Assembly: GCA_938003955.1 (NCBI GenBank)
Contig: CALKXE010000039.1
Coordinates: 1-60,135, forward strand
Reading direction: 5' to 3'
Length of the DNA: 60,135 nucleotides
From: an uncultured Saprospiraceae bacterium
GTDB taxonomy: Bacteria; Bacteroidota; Bacteroidia; Chitinophagales; Saprospiraceae
Shown here: in pieces, positions 1 through 7,567 of the stretch
How positions within the stretch are numbered: position 1 is the stretch's first letter
Layout of the letters: every line of letters starts with the position of its first letter
The notes under the pieces: generated by a model
Told to the model about the DNA's origin: nothing
The model's database searches: none
Seen by the model: the letters and a program-made list of their open reading frames with translations, nothing else
Program-made: the position numbers and the translations under genes

Positions 1-204
1 TATAAATTCCTAATAATAATCTTCGTAAACTAAAAAACCACCAGGTATAACAAATCCTAAAGAATTGCAAGCCTGCTAAAAATCTAAGTTGTCGTATAAA
101 TTCCTAATAATAATCTTCGTAAACTAAAAAACCACCAGGTATAACAAATCCTAAAGAATTGCAAGCCTGCTAAAAATCTAAGTTGTCGTATAAATTCCTA
201 ATAA
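1..204. repeat. 94-bp tandem direct repeat, two full copies plus a partial third
   Basis: Bases 1-94 are repeated exactly at 95-188. A third copy begins at 189 but is lost after about 16 bases, where the sequence becomes an A-run. No open reading frame runs through the unit. The first copy starts at the window edge, so the array may continue upstream. Downstream of the fbp stop codon nothing else is recognisable up to 329. Exact identity of the copies means recent duplication or an assembly edge effect. Confidence 0.9.
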
Positions 205-329
205 AAAAATTCAAAATACGACGAATAAGTACACCAAGTTCTGAGCAATATCCAGCCTGAGAATTATAATAGGTCTCTCAAAAATTCAACTATCTAGTAT
301 TTTTAGTAATACATCCTTATTAGCTCAAC

Positions 330-1334
330 CTATATTGATACCGCACTATATCGTTCCACAAATTTCACCATTTCGGCTACCATATCTGGACTTCCTATAA
401 CTATTGTAGACCTCTGATGAATATCCATAACATCTAGATCAAGAATTCTTTCCAGCTTTGTGTTTATTGCCGTTCCTCCAGCTTGCTCAATAATAAAACT
501 CATCGGATTGCATTCATAAAGTAATCTCAACTTTCCGTCAACATACTTACGCGTATTGGGATAAAGAAAAATACCTCCTTGAAACATAATACGATGTAAA
601 TCAGAAACCATACTACCAATATATCTCAACCTCAAGTTAGAATCAGAACAGTGATCAATATATCGTCTCATTTCAAGATCAAACTTAAGATAGTATCCTT
701 GATTAACAGAATAGTAATTCCCTGTCTTTGGTATTTTCATATCAGGGTGAGAAAGACAAAACTCTCCAATACTTGGGTCAAGTGTAAATCCATTAACTCC
801 ATTACCTGTAGAATAGACCAATATTGTAGATGTACCATATAAAACATATCCCGATGCTACTAGCTCTGTACCTTTTTGTAAGAAATCACCTATATCACAA
901 GGACCAGAGACATCACTTTTTCTTTTGTAAATACCAAAAATGGTGCCCACCGAAACATTCACATCTATATTTGAAGAACCATCTAGAGGATCCATAACTA
1001 CAGTGTATTCTGCTTCTTTATTTTTAACCGGATCCAATTGTACAAAATCTTCTAATTCCTCTGATGCAATTCCACAGCATTCTCCCCCATTATTCAGACA
1101 ATCTATAAACACCTGATTGGCAAAAATATCTAGTTTTTGGACATCATCTCCACTTGCATTATCAGAACCTGCTATACCTAAAATGTTAACTAACCCCGCT
1201 TTATTTACCTCTCTATTTACTATTTTAGCAGCAATTCCTATGTCTCGTAATAGTCTGGTTAAGTGGCCAGTAGCGTCTGTGTAGGTGTTTTGTCCTCTGA
1301 TTATAAACTCATCAAGTGTAATTATCCTATTCAT
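330..1334 (-). CDS. fbp: Fructose-1,6-bisphosphatase class 1
   Basis: Hydrolyses fructose 1,6-bisphosphate to fructose 6-phosphate in cytoplasmic gluconeogenesis. The 334-residue length is usual for class 1 enzymes. The metal and phosphate site is intact: SEELE at about 91-95 and DPLDGSSN at 115-122, followed by the conserved VGTIFGIY stretch. The C-terminal half has the family's KYVDGKLRLLYE and NPMSFIIEQAGG motifs. It starts at an ATG and reads leftward towards the 94-bp repeats; no neighbour is co-transcribed. No clear terminator is visible before the repeat array. Identification rests on strong family motifs. Confidence 0.97.
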   Translation of the reverse strand: MNRIITLDEFIIRGQNTYTDATGHLTRLLRDIGIAAKIVNREVNKAGLVNILGIAGSDNASGDDVQKLDIFANQVFIDCLNNGGECCGIASEELEDFVQLDPVKNKEAEYTVVMDPLDGSSNIDVNVSVGTIFGIYKRKSDVSGPCDIGDFLQKGTELVASGYVLYGTSTILVYSTGNGVNGFTLDPSIGEFCLSHPDMKIPKTGNYYSVNQGYYLKFDLEMRRYIDHCSDSNLRLRYIGSMVSDLHRIMFQGGIFLYPNTRKYVDGKLRLLYECNPMSFIIEQAGGTAINTKLERILDLDVMDIHQRSTIVIGSPDMVAEMVKFVERYSAVSI

Positions 1335-1595
1335 AGTAGTTTTCTTTATAAAATATAATACAGCCGCAAGGTAGTTGTATAATTAACTAAATATCAATGT
1401 GTTGCAATGAATAGTTATCGTAAATTTTACACTAATCTTTTATTAAAAAACAAAATTTTAATCTATAATGAAATGTTTGTCCACTATTTATGTGACGAAT
1501 TATGGTTAAAGTCCGTCAAAACATCGGTAAAAGACGTAATTATCAGTACTTTATCATTTCAAATTTATTAATTAATCAAACCAACACTATAGCTT

Positions 1596-2438
1596 ATGAG
1601 ATTGATACTATCAATAATCGCTATCATTTTATGGCTTGTGCTTGGCATTTTTATCAAACCTTGTTTTGACACCAAATTTAACTGTGGTGACGACAATTCG
1701 AAAGCAATAATCGACGAAAAGAAAGACGATAGTGCATCGAACATAGTCTCCCCTGCAAAAAAAGTAGCGGGTCCACTATTATTTAATTGGAATAAAGCAG
1801 AAGCAATAACAGGGGACGGATGGGATGCCAGAAGACAAGCATTACTAAACGGACTAAAGGACGGGGAAAAACTAGAGATCACAGGTCTTTACCGTGCCGA
1901 TGAGGTCAAACCTCCAAATTTCAAAAATTTAGGAGTATCGAGAGCCAACGAAATAGCTAAACTATTCAAGCCACCTTTAACAGATGATAGAATAAATCTA
2001 CGTGGTAAACTTGTAAATGCTTCAGAAGGAGAAAAAACGAATATGTTTAAAAGCGCAGAATTCAGAAATCTGAAAAACACTGCAGCTATCAAAGAAATTG
2101 ATGATCGTACTTTGATCTATTTCCCTTTCAACTCTACTAACAAACTAAAGGATGCGGAAGTAGAAGCATATCTTAATGATGTTGCAGATAGAGTAAAAAA
2201 ATCAGGAGAGCGGGTTCGTTTGACAGGACATACAGACAGTATGAGTTCTTCAGAATCTAATAATAGGCTTGGTCAGAGAAGGGCTAATATTGTAAAACAA
2301 TACCTAATAAGTAAAGGGGTAAGCAGTTCTAAAGTAATTGCTGAATCCAAAGGAGAAACAGTACCAGCAGATGGCCCTTATGTGGATAACAGAAAGAGCG
2401 CAGCTAACAGACGTACAGAACTCCAAATCATTAAATAA
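1596..2438 (+). CDS. OmpA-family protein with an N-terminal membrane anchor
   Basis: A 280-residue protein with a hydrophobic N-terminal segment (residues 2-20) ending near Cys23, so it is exported or membrane-anchored. The C-terminal 110 residues are a peptidoglycan-binding OmpA-like domain with the GHTDS motif, the conserved NNRLGQRRANIV helix and a terminal NRRTELQI. The middle (about 75-135: LEITGLYRADE, then NLGVSRANEIAKLF) looks like a second, divergent OmpA-like fold, so the protein probably carries two tandem copies. It is followed 18 bases later by the HhH-domain membrane protein at 2457, likely in one transcript ending at the hairpin near 3499. Expected role: linking envelope to peptidoglycan. 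The exact function is unknown. Confidence 0.85.
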   Translation: MRLILSIIAIILWLVLGIFIKPCFDTKFNCGDDNSKAIIDEKKDDSASNIVSPAKKVAGPLLFNWNKAEAITGDGWDARRQALLNGLKDGEKLEITGLYRADEVKPPNFKNLGVSRANEIAKLFKPPLTDDRINLRGKLVNASEGEKTNMFKSAEFRNLKNTAAIKEIDDRTLIYFPFNSTNKLKDAEVEAYLNDVADRVKKSGERVRLTGHTDSMSSSESNNRLGQRRANIVKQYLISKGVSSSKVIAESKGETVPADGPYVDNRKSAANRRTELQIIK

Positions 2439-2456
2439 CAATAAAATATAAATACG

Positions 2457-3473
2457 ATGATAACATTAATATCAATATGCGACTTTTTCTGGTTGCTCTG
2501 GTTTCTGCCTTTTCTTCTAGGTATGCTTTTAACATGGTTGTACTGGAGAAATAAATATGCCAACATGGTGGCAGATTATGATAGCAAAATCAAAGGCCTT
2601 AATAGTAAAATCAGTGGCCTCGAAAGTGATCTTGCTGCTTGTCGGTCAAAAAGAACTGAGCTAGAGGGCGATCTTGCAATTACCAAAGGAAGGATGAGAG
2701 AGTTAGAATCAGATATGAAAACACTCAAAATATCCGCAGATAAGAACAAAAACAATAAAATAGACAATAGCTCAGGAATAGCTCCTTTGGCTGCTGCTGC
2801 AGCTGTTGCACCAAAAACTCCTGAAGTTAAAGTTGAGAAAAGCTCAATAGCTGCCGCTCCAACTGGAGGTGGTAAAAAGTCTATTTACAGTGGTATAAAA
2901 TCTGATAACCTTCAAATCATAGAAGGTATTGGCCCCAAAATGGAAAGTGTGCTAAAAGAAAATGGCGTAAACTCTCATTCTGATCTTGCTAATCAAACTC
3001 CTGATTCATTGCAAGCAATTCTAGGAAAGTACGGTGATAAGTACAAAATTATTGATCCATCAACTTGGGCGAAACAAGCTGGTCATGCCGCATCAGGAGA
3101 CTATGATGGAATGATTGACTTACAGAAAAAGTTAGATGGCGGTAAAGATAATGCTTCCGGACCATCGGACTCAAAACTGGAAAAATACTTGATTAGGACT
3201 GGGGCACTCAAAGCATTTAAACAAGATGACTTAAAAGCAATAGAGGGAATAGGACCAGCAACTGAAAAGTTACTGCATACTAATAGTATCAAAACATGGA
3301 GAGATTTAGCGAATACAGAGGCAAGTGCTATTAAAGTAATATTGACTGCCGCTGGATCTAGATTTGCACTAGGAGATCCTACTACATGGCCCAAACAAGC
3401 AGAAATGGCTGCAGATGGAAAGTTCGATGAACTAAGAGAGTACCAAGACTTCCTTGATGGAGGAAGAGGGTAA
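2457..3473 (+). CDS. Membrane-anchored coiled-coil protein with two helix-hairpin-helix-type domains
   Basis: A 338-residue protein. Residues 4-29 form a hydrophobic anchor rich in W, F and L. Residues 35-95 are a charged coiled coil (KIKGLNSKISGLESDL and on). An Ala/Pro/Lys linker follows (105-145). Two homologous domains of about 75 residues come next, at 152-229 and 260-336. Each starts with IEGIGP, typical of a helix-hairpin-helix, and ends with a D-P-x-T-W-x-K-Q-A segment and LDGG. Such domains occur in Bacteroidota proteins often labelled as predicted 5-prime nuclease or L21-like; I see no nuclease active site. The pairing with the OmpA gene suggests an envelope assembly, perhaps one touching nucleic acid or protein on the cytoplasmic side. 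That is inference. Confidence 0.8.
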   Translation: MITLISICDFFWLLWFLPFLLGMLLTWLYWRNKYANMVADYDSKIKGLNSKISGLESDLAACRSKRTELEGDLAITKGRMRELESDMKTLKISADKNKNNKIDNSSGIAPLAAAAAVAPKTPEVKVEKSSIAAAPTGGGKKSIYSGIKSDNLQIIEGIGPKMESVLKENGVNSHSDLANQTPDSLQAILGKYGDKYKIIDPSTWAKQAGHAASGDYDGMIDLQKKLDGGKDNASGPSDSKLEKYLIRTGALKAFKQDDLKAIEGIGPATEKLLHTNSIKTWRDLANTEASAIKVILTAAGSRFALGDPTTWPKQAEMAADGKFDELREYQDFLDGGRG

Positions 3474-3498
3474 AATTTCTTTAGAATAATATTGACTG

Positions 3499-3530
3499 GG
3501 GCTATTCGAAATTTCGAATAGCCCTTTTTT
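3499..3530 (+). terminator. Intrinsic terminator after the OmpA/HhH operon
   Basis: A perfect 26-base palindrome (left arm GGGCTATTCGAAA, right arm TTTCGAATAGCCC, 3499-3524) is followed directly by six T. It lies 26 bases past the stop at 3473. Confidence 0.9.
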
Positions 3531-3679
3531 GTTATTGAAGAGGTCTTTCTTAGTGATTATCATGAGTAAAAAGCAAAGTACTAACCTTTCTTCTGCTTTT
3601 ACTTCAAGGACAAGGTTTTATTAATTGGATGTAATAAAAGAGTTACAATATCCGTGATATCTTATCTAGAGCTTTCTAA

Positions 3680-4204
3680 TCACAATCTCTGCTCGTTGTT
3701 TACCGCATATTCCTTTACTGAATCGATCGTCTTATGTATAAGTGCAATATTATTACCAAACCATTTTTTGGGTTTACTACTAAAAATCATCATTGTTGAT
3801 GGTTCGGTTTGATAAGATACATTGATTGTTTCCTTAAACTCTGAAGTATAGTAGCGCCTTTTAACATCAAGGCTACCATCGACATTCTTAGAAACTTTAT
3901 ATTTTTCAGAACTATTCCAGAAGTCATAGAATTCTTGACTGGTTAGAGATGTAGGCAGTTGTCTTTTTTGATGCTCATTCACTGTGTTAGCATCAAAATT
4001 GAGCCCCGCTTTTTGTAGGCTTCTTTTCTCTAATGCCCCCATAGAGAAGGCCATAAATCCACCATAAAACATAAAGTTGAAGAAGAACCAACCTATATTA
4101 AATTTCTCCAGATTCATTGCCCACATCAAAAGAGAAAATGGTAAACCAAAAGCTACAAATTCAATAAAAAAACGCTTTTGTCTGTAAGTAAGATATTGAT
4201 TCAT
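3680..4204 (-). CDS. Hypothetical membrane protein
   Basis: I do not recognise this protein (174 residues from the ATG at 4204; a longer reading would need a TTG at 4231). Residues about 15-60 hold two hydrophobic segments (FVAFGLPFSLLMWAM and FFFNFMFYGGFMAFSMGA), so it is probably an inner-membrane protein with a soluble C-terminal domain of about 110 residues. That domain is polar and ends with a basic tail. It sits just after a terminator for the htrA gene upstream, so it is either read from a promoter inside that short gap or by readthrough. The ATG is preferred because it leaves space for such a promoter. Confidence 0.65.
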   Translation of the reverse strand: MNQYLTYRQKRFFIEFVAFGLPFSLLMWAMNLEKFNIGWFFFNFMFYGGFMAFSMGALEKRSLQKAGLNFDANTVNEHQKRQLPTSLTSQEFYDFWNSSEKYKVSKNVDGSLDVKRRYYTSEFKETINVSYQTEPSTMMIFSSKPKKWFGNNIALIHKTIDSVKEYAVNNEQRL

Positions 4205-4241
4205 TAATTGGATATATCTTGATAAATACAATAAATGTAAT

Positions 4242-4273
4242 AAAAAACGCCAGCTCCAAGCGGAACCGGCGTC
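4242..4273 (-). terminator. Intrinsic terminator of the htrA transcript
   Basis: Read on the minus strand, a GACGCC...GGCGTT stem (ACGCC 4247-4251 pairs with GGCGT 4268-4272, with an imperfect inner stem) is followed by TTTTTT. It lies about 130 bases after the htrA stop at 4405. Confidence 0.8.
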
Positions 4274-4404
4274 ATCAAAACAAAACGAAAAACCAACTAT
4301 CTTATATAACGTAGATCAAGTAATTTAGATCATTAGACATTCTTAATTCTCTTTAGAATGACGTTCAACTGACTTTTTAAATACTTGATTATTACTTTAT
4401 GAAG

Positions 4405-5598
4405 TTATAGACCTTTTCTCAACTTCACTTTTATTTTTTTACTCTCTTTCTTTCTCTTCACTGTTATATTAACGGTATCACCAGCCTTATTGTATTTCAT
4501 CAGCTCTACAATATCTTCGAATTTCTCAACTTTCTTGTTATCAACCGCGACAATAACGTCACCTGGTAACATTCCAGAGAGTTGAGCAATACTTCTTTTG
4601 TCCATACTGTCTACATAAAATCCAAAATCTGTGCTGAGGTTATAATCCTCTACTACGCTTTCGTCAACATCGTAACCTAGTACTCCGAGATTTACCCTTT
4701 CAATATCTCCATTTTCAACAATATCGAAAACTACTCTTTTTACAAGGTTCGAGGGTATAGCGAATGAATATCCCGCATAAACTCCGGTAGGTGTAGCGAT
4801 TGCAGTGTTTATTCCAAGAAGTTTTCCTTCTGTACTCACTAAAGCTCCTCCGCTATTTCCTGGATTTACAACTGCATCTGTCTGTAGAAACTCTTCGATC
4901 GATTTGTCTTCACTAATTATGTCTAAGTCTCTTCCTTTTGCACTTATGATCCCTGCAGTTACTGTAGAGGTCAAGTAACTAAACGGATTTCCCACTGCCA
5001 GTACCCATTCTCCTACTTTCACATCATCACTGTTGGCAAAATCCAAAGTTGGAAGATTCCCATCAACATTTATTTTTATCACAGCCAGATCAGTCGAGGG
5101 ATCTGTACCAATCTTTGTAGCTTTTACTTCTCGGCCGTCTTGCAACGTTACCAATATATTATCCGCAAAACCAACTACATGGTTATTTGTAACTATGTAT
5201 CCATCCTTTGAGAATATTACACCAGAACCAGAACCATTTTTTTGCCCGTTTCCTCTAAAATAGTCTTGTCCAAAAAAATCATTCCCAAAGATATCTCCAC
5301 CAAAAAAATCATCAAATGGACTTCTTCTAGACCTTCTACTCTCTTCTTGTCTTTTTCTTGCGGATGTAAGACTTTCTACTGCCATAATGTGTACAACCAC
5401 CTCTGTCGCATGTTCACTTGCTTTTACAAAATCAAATGGCTGAACGGCTACAGCAGTATTATTATGGCCTACTAAGGTAGCTCTTGGCGACTGATTATAG
5501 TTCACCACTTTTTTTTCATTTTGTGTGAAATGATTGATGCCTACTACAGTAACACCTCCAATCATTCCTGCCAAAATAAGTGAAAATATATTTTTCAT
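4405..5598 (-). CDS. degP: Periplasmic HtrA/DegP-type serine protease
   Basis: A 397-residue envelope quality-control protease and chaperone. Residues 5-22 form a signal or anchor helix. The trypsin-like domain shows the full catalytic triad: His140 (in TNNHVV), Asp170 (in PSTDLAVIKI) and Ser249 (in NPGNSGGAL). There is one C-terminal PDZ domain (about 300-395), so it is closer to DegS/HtrA forms with one PDZ than to two-PDZ DegP. Before the protease core, residues 93-115 are a loop rich in Asp, Phe and Gly (DDFFGG, NDFFGQ), corresponding to the LA-loop region that controls oligomerisation in this family. The gene is transcribed alone and ends at the hairpin near 4242-4273. Confidence 0.95.
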   Translation of the reverse strand: MKNIFSLILAGMIGGVTVVGINHFTQNEKKVVNYNQSPRATLVGHNNTAVAVQPFDFVKASEHATEVVVHIMAVESLTSARKRQEESRRSRRSPFDDFFGGDIFGNDFFGQDYFRGNGQKNGSGSGVIFSKDGYIVTNNHVVGFADNILVTLQDGREVKATKIGTDPSTDLAVIKINVDGNLPTLDFANSDDVKVGEWVLAVGNPFSYLTSTVTAGIISAKGRDLDIISEDKSIEEFLQTDAVVNPGNSGGALVSTEGKLLGINTAIATPTGVYAGYSFAIPSNLVKRVVFDIVENGDIERVNLGVLGYDVDESVVEDYNLSTDFGFYVDSMDKRSIAQLSGMLPGDVIVAVDNKKVEKFEDIVELMKYNKAGDTVNITVKRKKESKKIKVKLRKGL

Positions 5599-5769
5599 TA
5601 TGGTTTTAAGTTTTCGTTTGGTGCATTAAAAACGATAAATAGATGGATAGTGTTTGTGTTTTCTTTCCATTAACAGAACATTAACCGTGAGAGGAAGTTT
5701 AAAATGTCATTTTTCGAATGTAGAATGATAGCAAAAAATTCCTAATTTTGGAATAACAAAGTACCTCTC

Positions 5770-6693
5770 ATGCCGAAAATGAATATCGTAAAACGAAAAC
5801 AAATAAATGCTCCTGTAGAAAAAGTATTTGAAACCCTAAACCATATGTCTAATTGGCAGACTTGGTCACCATGGTTAATCATGGATCCTGACACTAAAGT
5901 AGAAGTTTCTGAAAATGAAAAATCATATTCTTGGGCCGGCAAAAGAACAGGAGAGGGGAGTATGCAAATAACTCAAGAGACTAAAAATAAATCTATCGAC
6001 TATGATCTTACCTTTCTCAAGCCATGGAAGTCAAAAGCAAAGGTAAAGTTTACCACCACAGCTAAAAATGGGGGAACTGAAGTCGCTTGGCATATGAATA
6101 GTAGCTTGCCATGGTTTATGTTTTGGATGAAGAAAAATATGACAGCATTTATCGGGAATGACTATGAGAGAGGACTCAATCTGCTTAAGGATTATATAGA
6201 GGATGGGAAAATCCACTCAAAACTAAACTGGAAAGGAGAAAGTCAGTACCCAGGATGTAATTATTTAGGGATCAGAAGAACATGTAGTATAGCTGAAATG
6301 CCGAAACTTATGGAAGCAGATTTCACAAAACTGTTGGCCTACTCAAGATCAACAGAAGGTGCAAATATTGAAGGCGCCTTTAATCAATATCATAAATTTG
6401 ACTTTATAAAGGGCATCGTTGATTACACTGCAGGGGTTCCATTTGATAATATACCATCAGATTTCCCTTCAGATTTTTTGTTAGGTTCATTAGCTCCAAC
6501 TAAACTATATACATTGGAACATGCAGGACCTTATCATCACCTAGGTAATGCTTGGTCGACTATGTATACGATGCATAGGAATAAAGAAATCAAAATCAAA
6601 AAAAAATATCATCCCTTCGAAACATATGGTAATAGTCCTAAAAATACGGATCCTAAAGATTTGATTTCTTACATTAACTTTGCTTTAAAATAA
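5770..6693 (+). CDS. SRPBCC-domain protein fused to a GyrI-like (effector-binding) domain
   Basis: A 307-residue soluble protein. Residues 4-145 are an SRPBCC/polyketide-cyclase-type fold (INAPVEKVFETLNHMSNW start, SPWLIMDPD, then the long C-terminal helix before residue 147). Residues 155-305 resemble the GyrI-like small-molecule-binding fold found in AraC-type effector domains (LEHAGPYHHLGNAWSTMY near 255-275). Both folds bind hydrophobic ligands, so a ligand-binding or detoxification role is possible, but no substrate can be named. It has no signal peptide. The stop is 6 bases before the next gene, a VanY-like lipoprotein, so the two are probably co-transcribed. Confidence 0.8.
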   Translation: MPKMNIVKRKQINAPVEKVFETLNHMSNWQTWSPWLIMDPDTKVEVSENEKSYSWAGKRTGEGSMQITQETKNKSIDYDLTFLKPWKSKAKVKFTTTAKNGGTEVAWHMNSSLPWFMFWMKKNMTAFIGNDYERGLNLLKDYIEDGKIHSKLNWKGESQYPGCNYLGIRRTCSIAEMPKLMEADFTKLLAYSRSTEGANIEGAFNQYHKFDFIKGIVDYTAGVPFDNIPSDFPSDFLLGSLAPTKLYTLEHAGPYHHLGNAWSTMYTMHRNKEIKIKKKYHPFETYGNSPKNTDPKDLISYINFALK

Positions 6694-6699
6694 TAACGA

Positions 6700-7524
6700 A
6701 TGCTATCTCGATCTTTCTATTTTATTATGTGCATCTTTCTCGTTTGTTCGTGTGGACCAAGCCCCGCTATAAAAGAGACAAAAGTAGCATCTGCGATAAA
6801 AAATACCGCCGAAAATATAATACCTAAAACTATAGAAGAACCTAAAATGAAGAACCTTGATATTGACTATTGTATGGGAAAATTCGAGCCGAAATCTCAT
6901 GAAGACTTCATTGCTATACCTATTAAATATGCAGATAGAGAGGGAATGTATATGAGAGCAGATGCGTATTCTGCATTCGAAAAAATGTACACTGAAGCTA
7001 TAAAAGACGGGGTCAAATTTCAAATCAGATCAGCAGCAAGAAACTTCACCTACCAAAAAGGAATATGGGAGCGTAAGTGGACCGGAGCTACAAAATTATC
7101 TGACGGCACCGATATATCAAAAGATATAGCTGAACCAATAGATAAAGCGCTTAAAATATTAGAGTACAGCTCAATGCCCGGTACAAGCCGTCATCATTGG
7201 GGTACTGATATAGATCTTAATTCTTTCAACAATGAATACTTCGAAAAGGGAGAAGGCAAGAAAATATACACCTGGCTAATAAATAATGCTTCTACCTATG
7301 GCTTCTGTCAACCTTATACTGCCAAAGGACCAAATAGGCCTAACGGGTACAATGAGGAAAAATGGCATTGGTCATATCAACCTGTAAGCCAAGGAATCAC
7401 TGATTATGCTGAACAAAACATGCAAAATGAAATGGTCTCCGGGTTTCTGGGTGCCGAGACAGCGACAAAGATCGATGTTGTTAGAAAATATATTCTGGGG
7501 ATAAATGGCGGTTGTAGGCACTAA
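6700..7524 (+). CDS. VanY-like D-Ala-D-Ala carboxypeptidase (M15 family) lipoprotein
   Basis: A 274-residue lipoprotein: residues 5-17 are hydrophobic and Cys18 follows Ser17 in a lipobox-like site (VCSCG). The M15B zinc peptidase motifs are present: SRHHWGTDIDLN gives the first His and Asp ligands and the WHWSY motif near residue 228 gives the last His. Members trim the terminal D-Ala of peptidoglycan stem peptides or cross-links. Here it would act on the periplasmic face. It follows the SRPBCC gene by 6 bases. No glycopeptide-resistance genes are nearby, so a housekeeping wall-remodelling role is more likely than resistance. Confidence 0.9.
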   Translation: MLSRSFYFIMCIFLVCSCGPSPAIKETKVASAIKNTAENIIPKTIEEPKMKNLDIDYCMGKFEPKSHEDFIAIPIKYADREGMYMRADAYSAFEKMYTEAIKDGVKFQIRSAARNFTYQKGIWERKWTGATKLSDGTDISKDIAEPIDKALKILEYSSMPGTSRHHWGTDIDLNSFNNEYFEKGEGKKIYTWLINNASTYGFCQPYTAKGPNRPNGYNEEKWHWSYQPVSQGITDYAEQNMQNEMVSGFLGAETATKIDVVRKYILGINGGCRH

Positions 7525-7567
7525 TCTTATTCAATAACTAGACCTAACAGAATCGTAGAGCAGCTTT

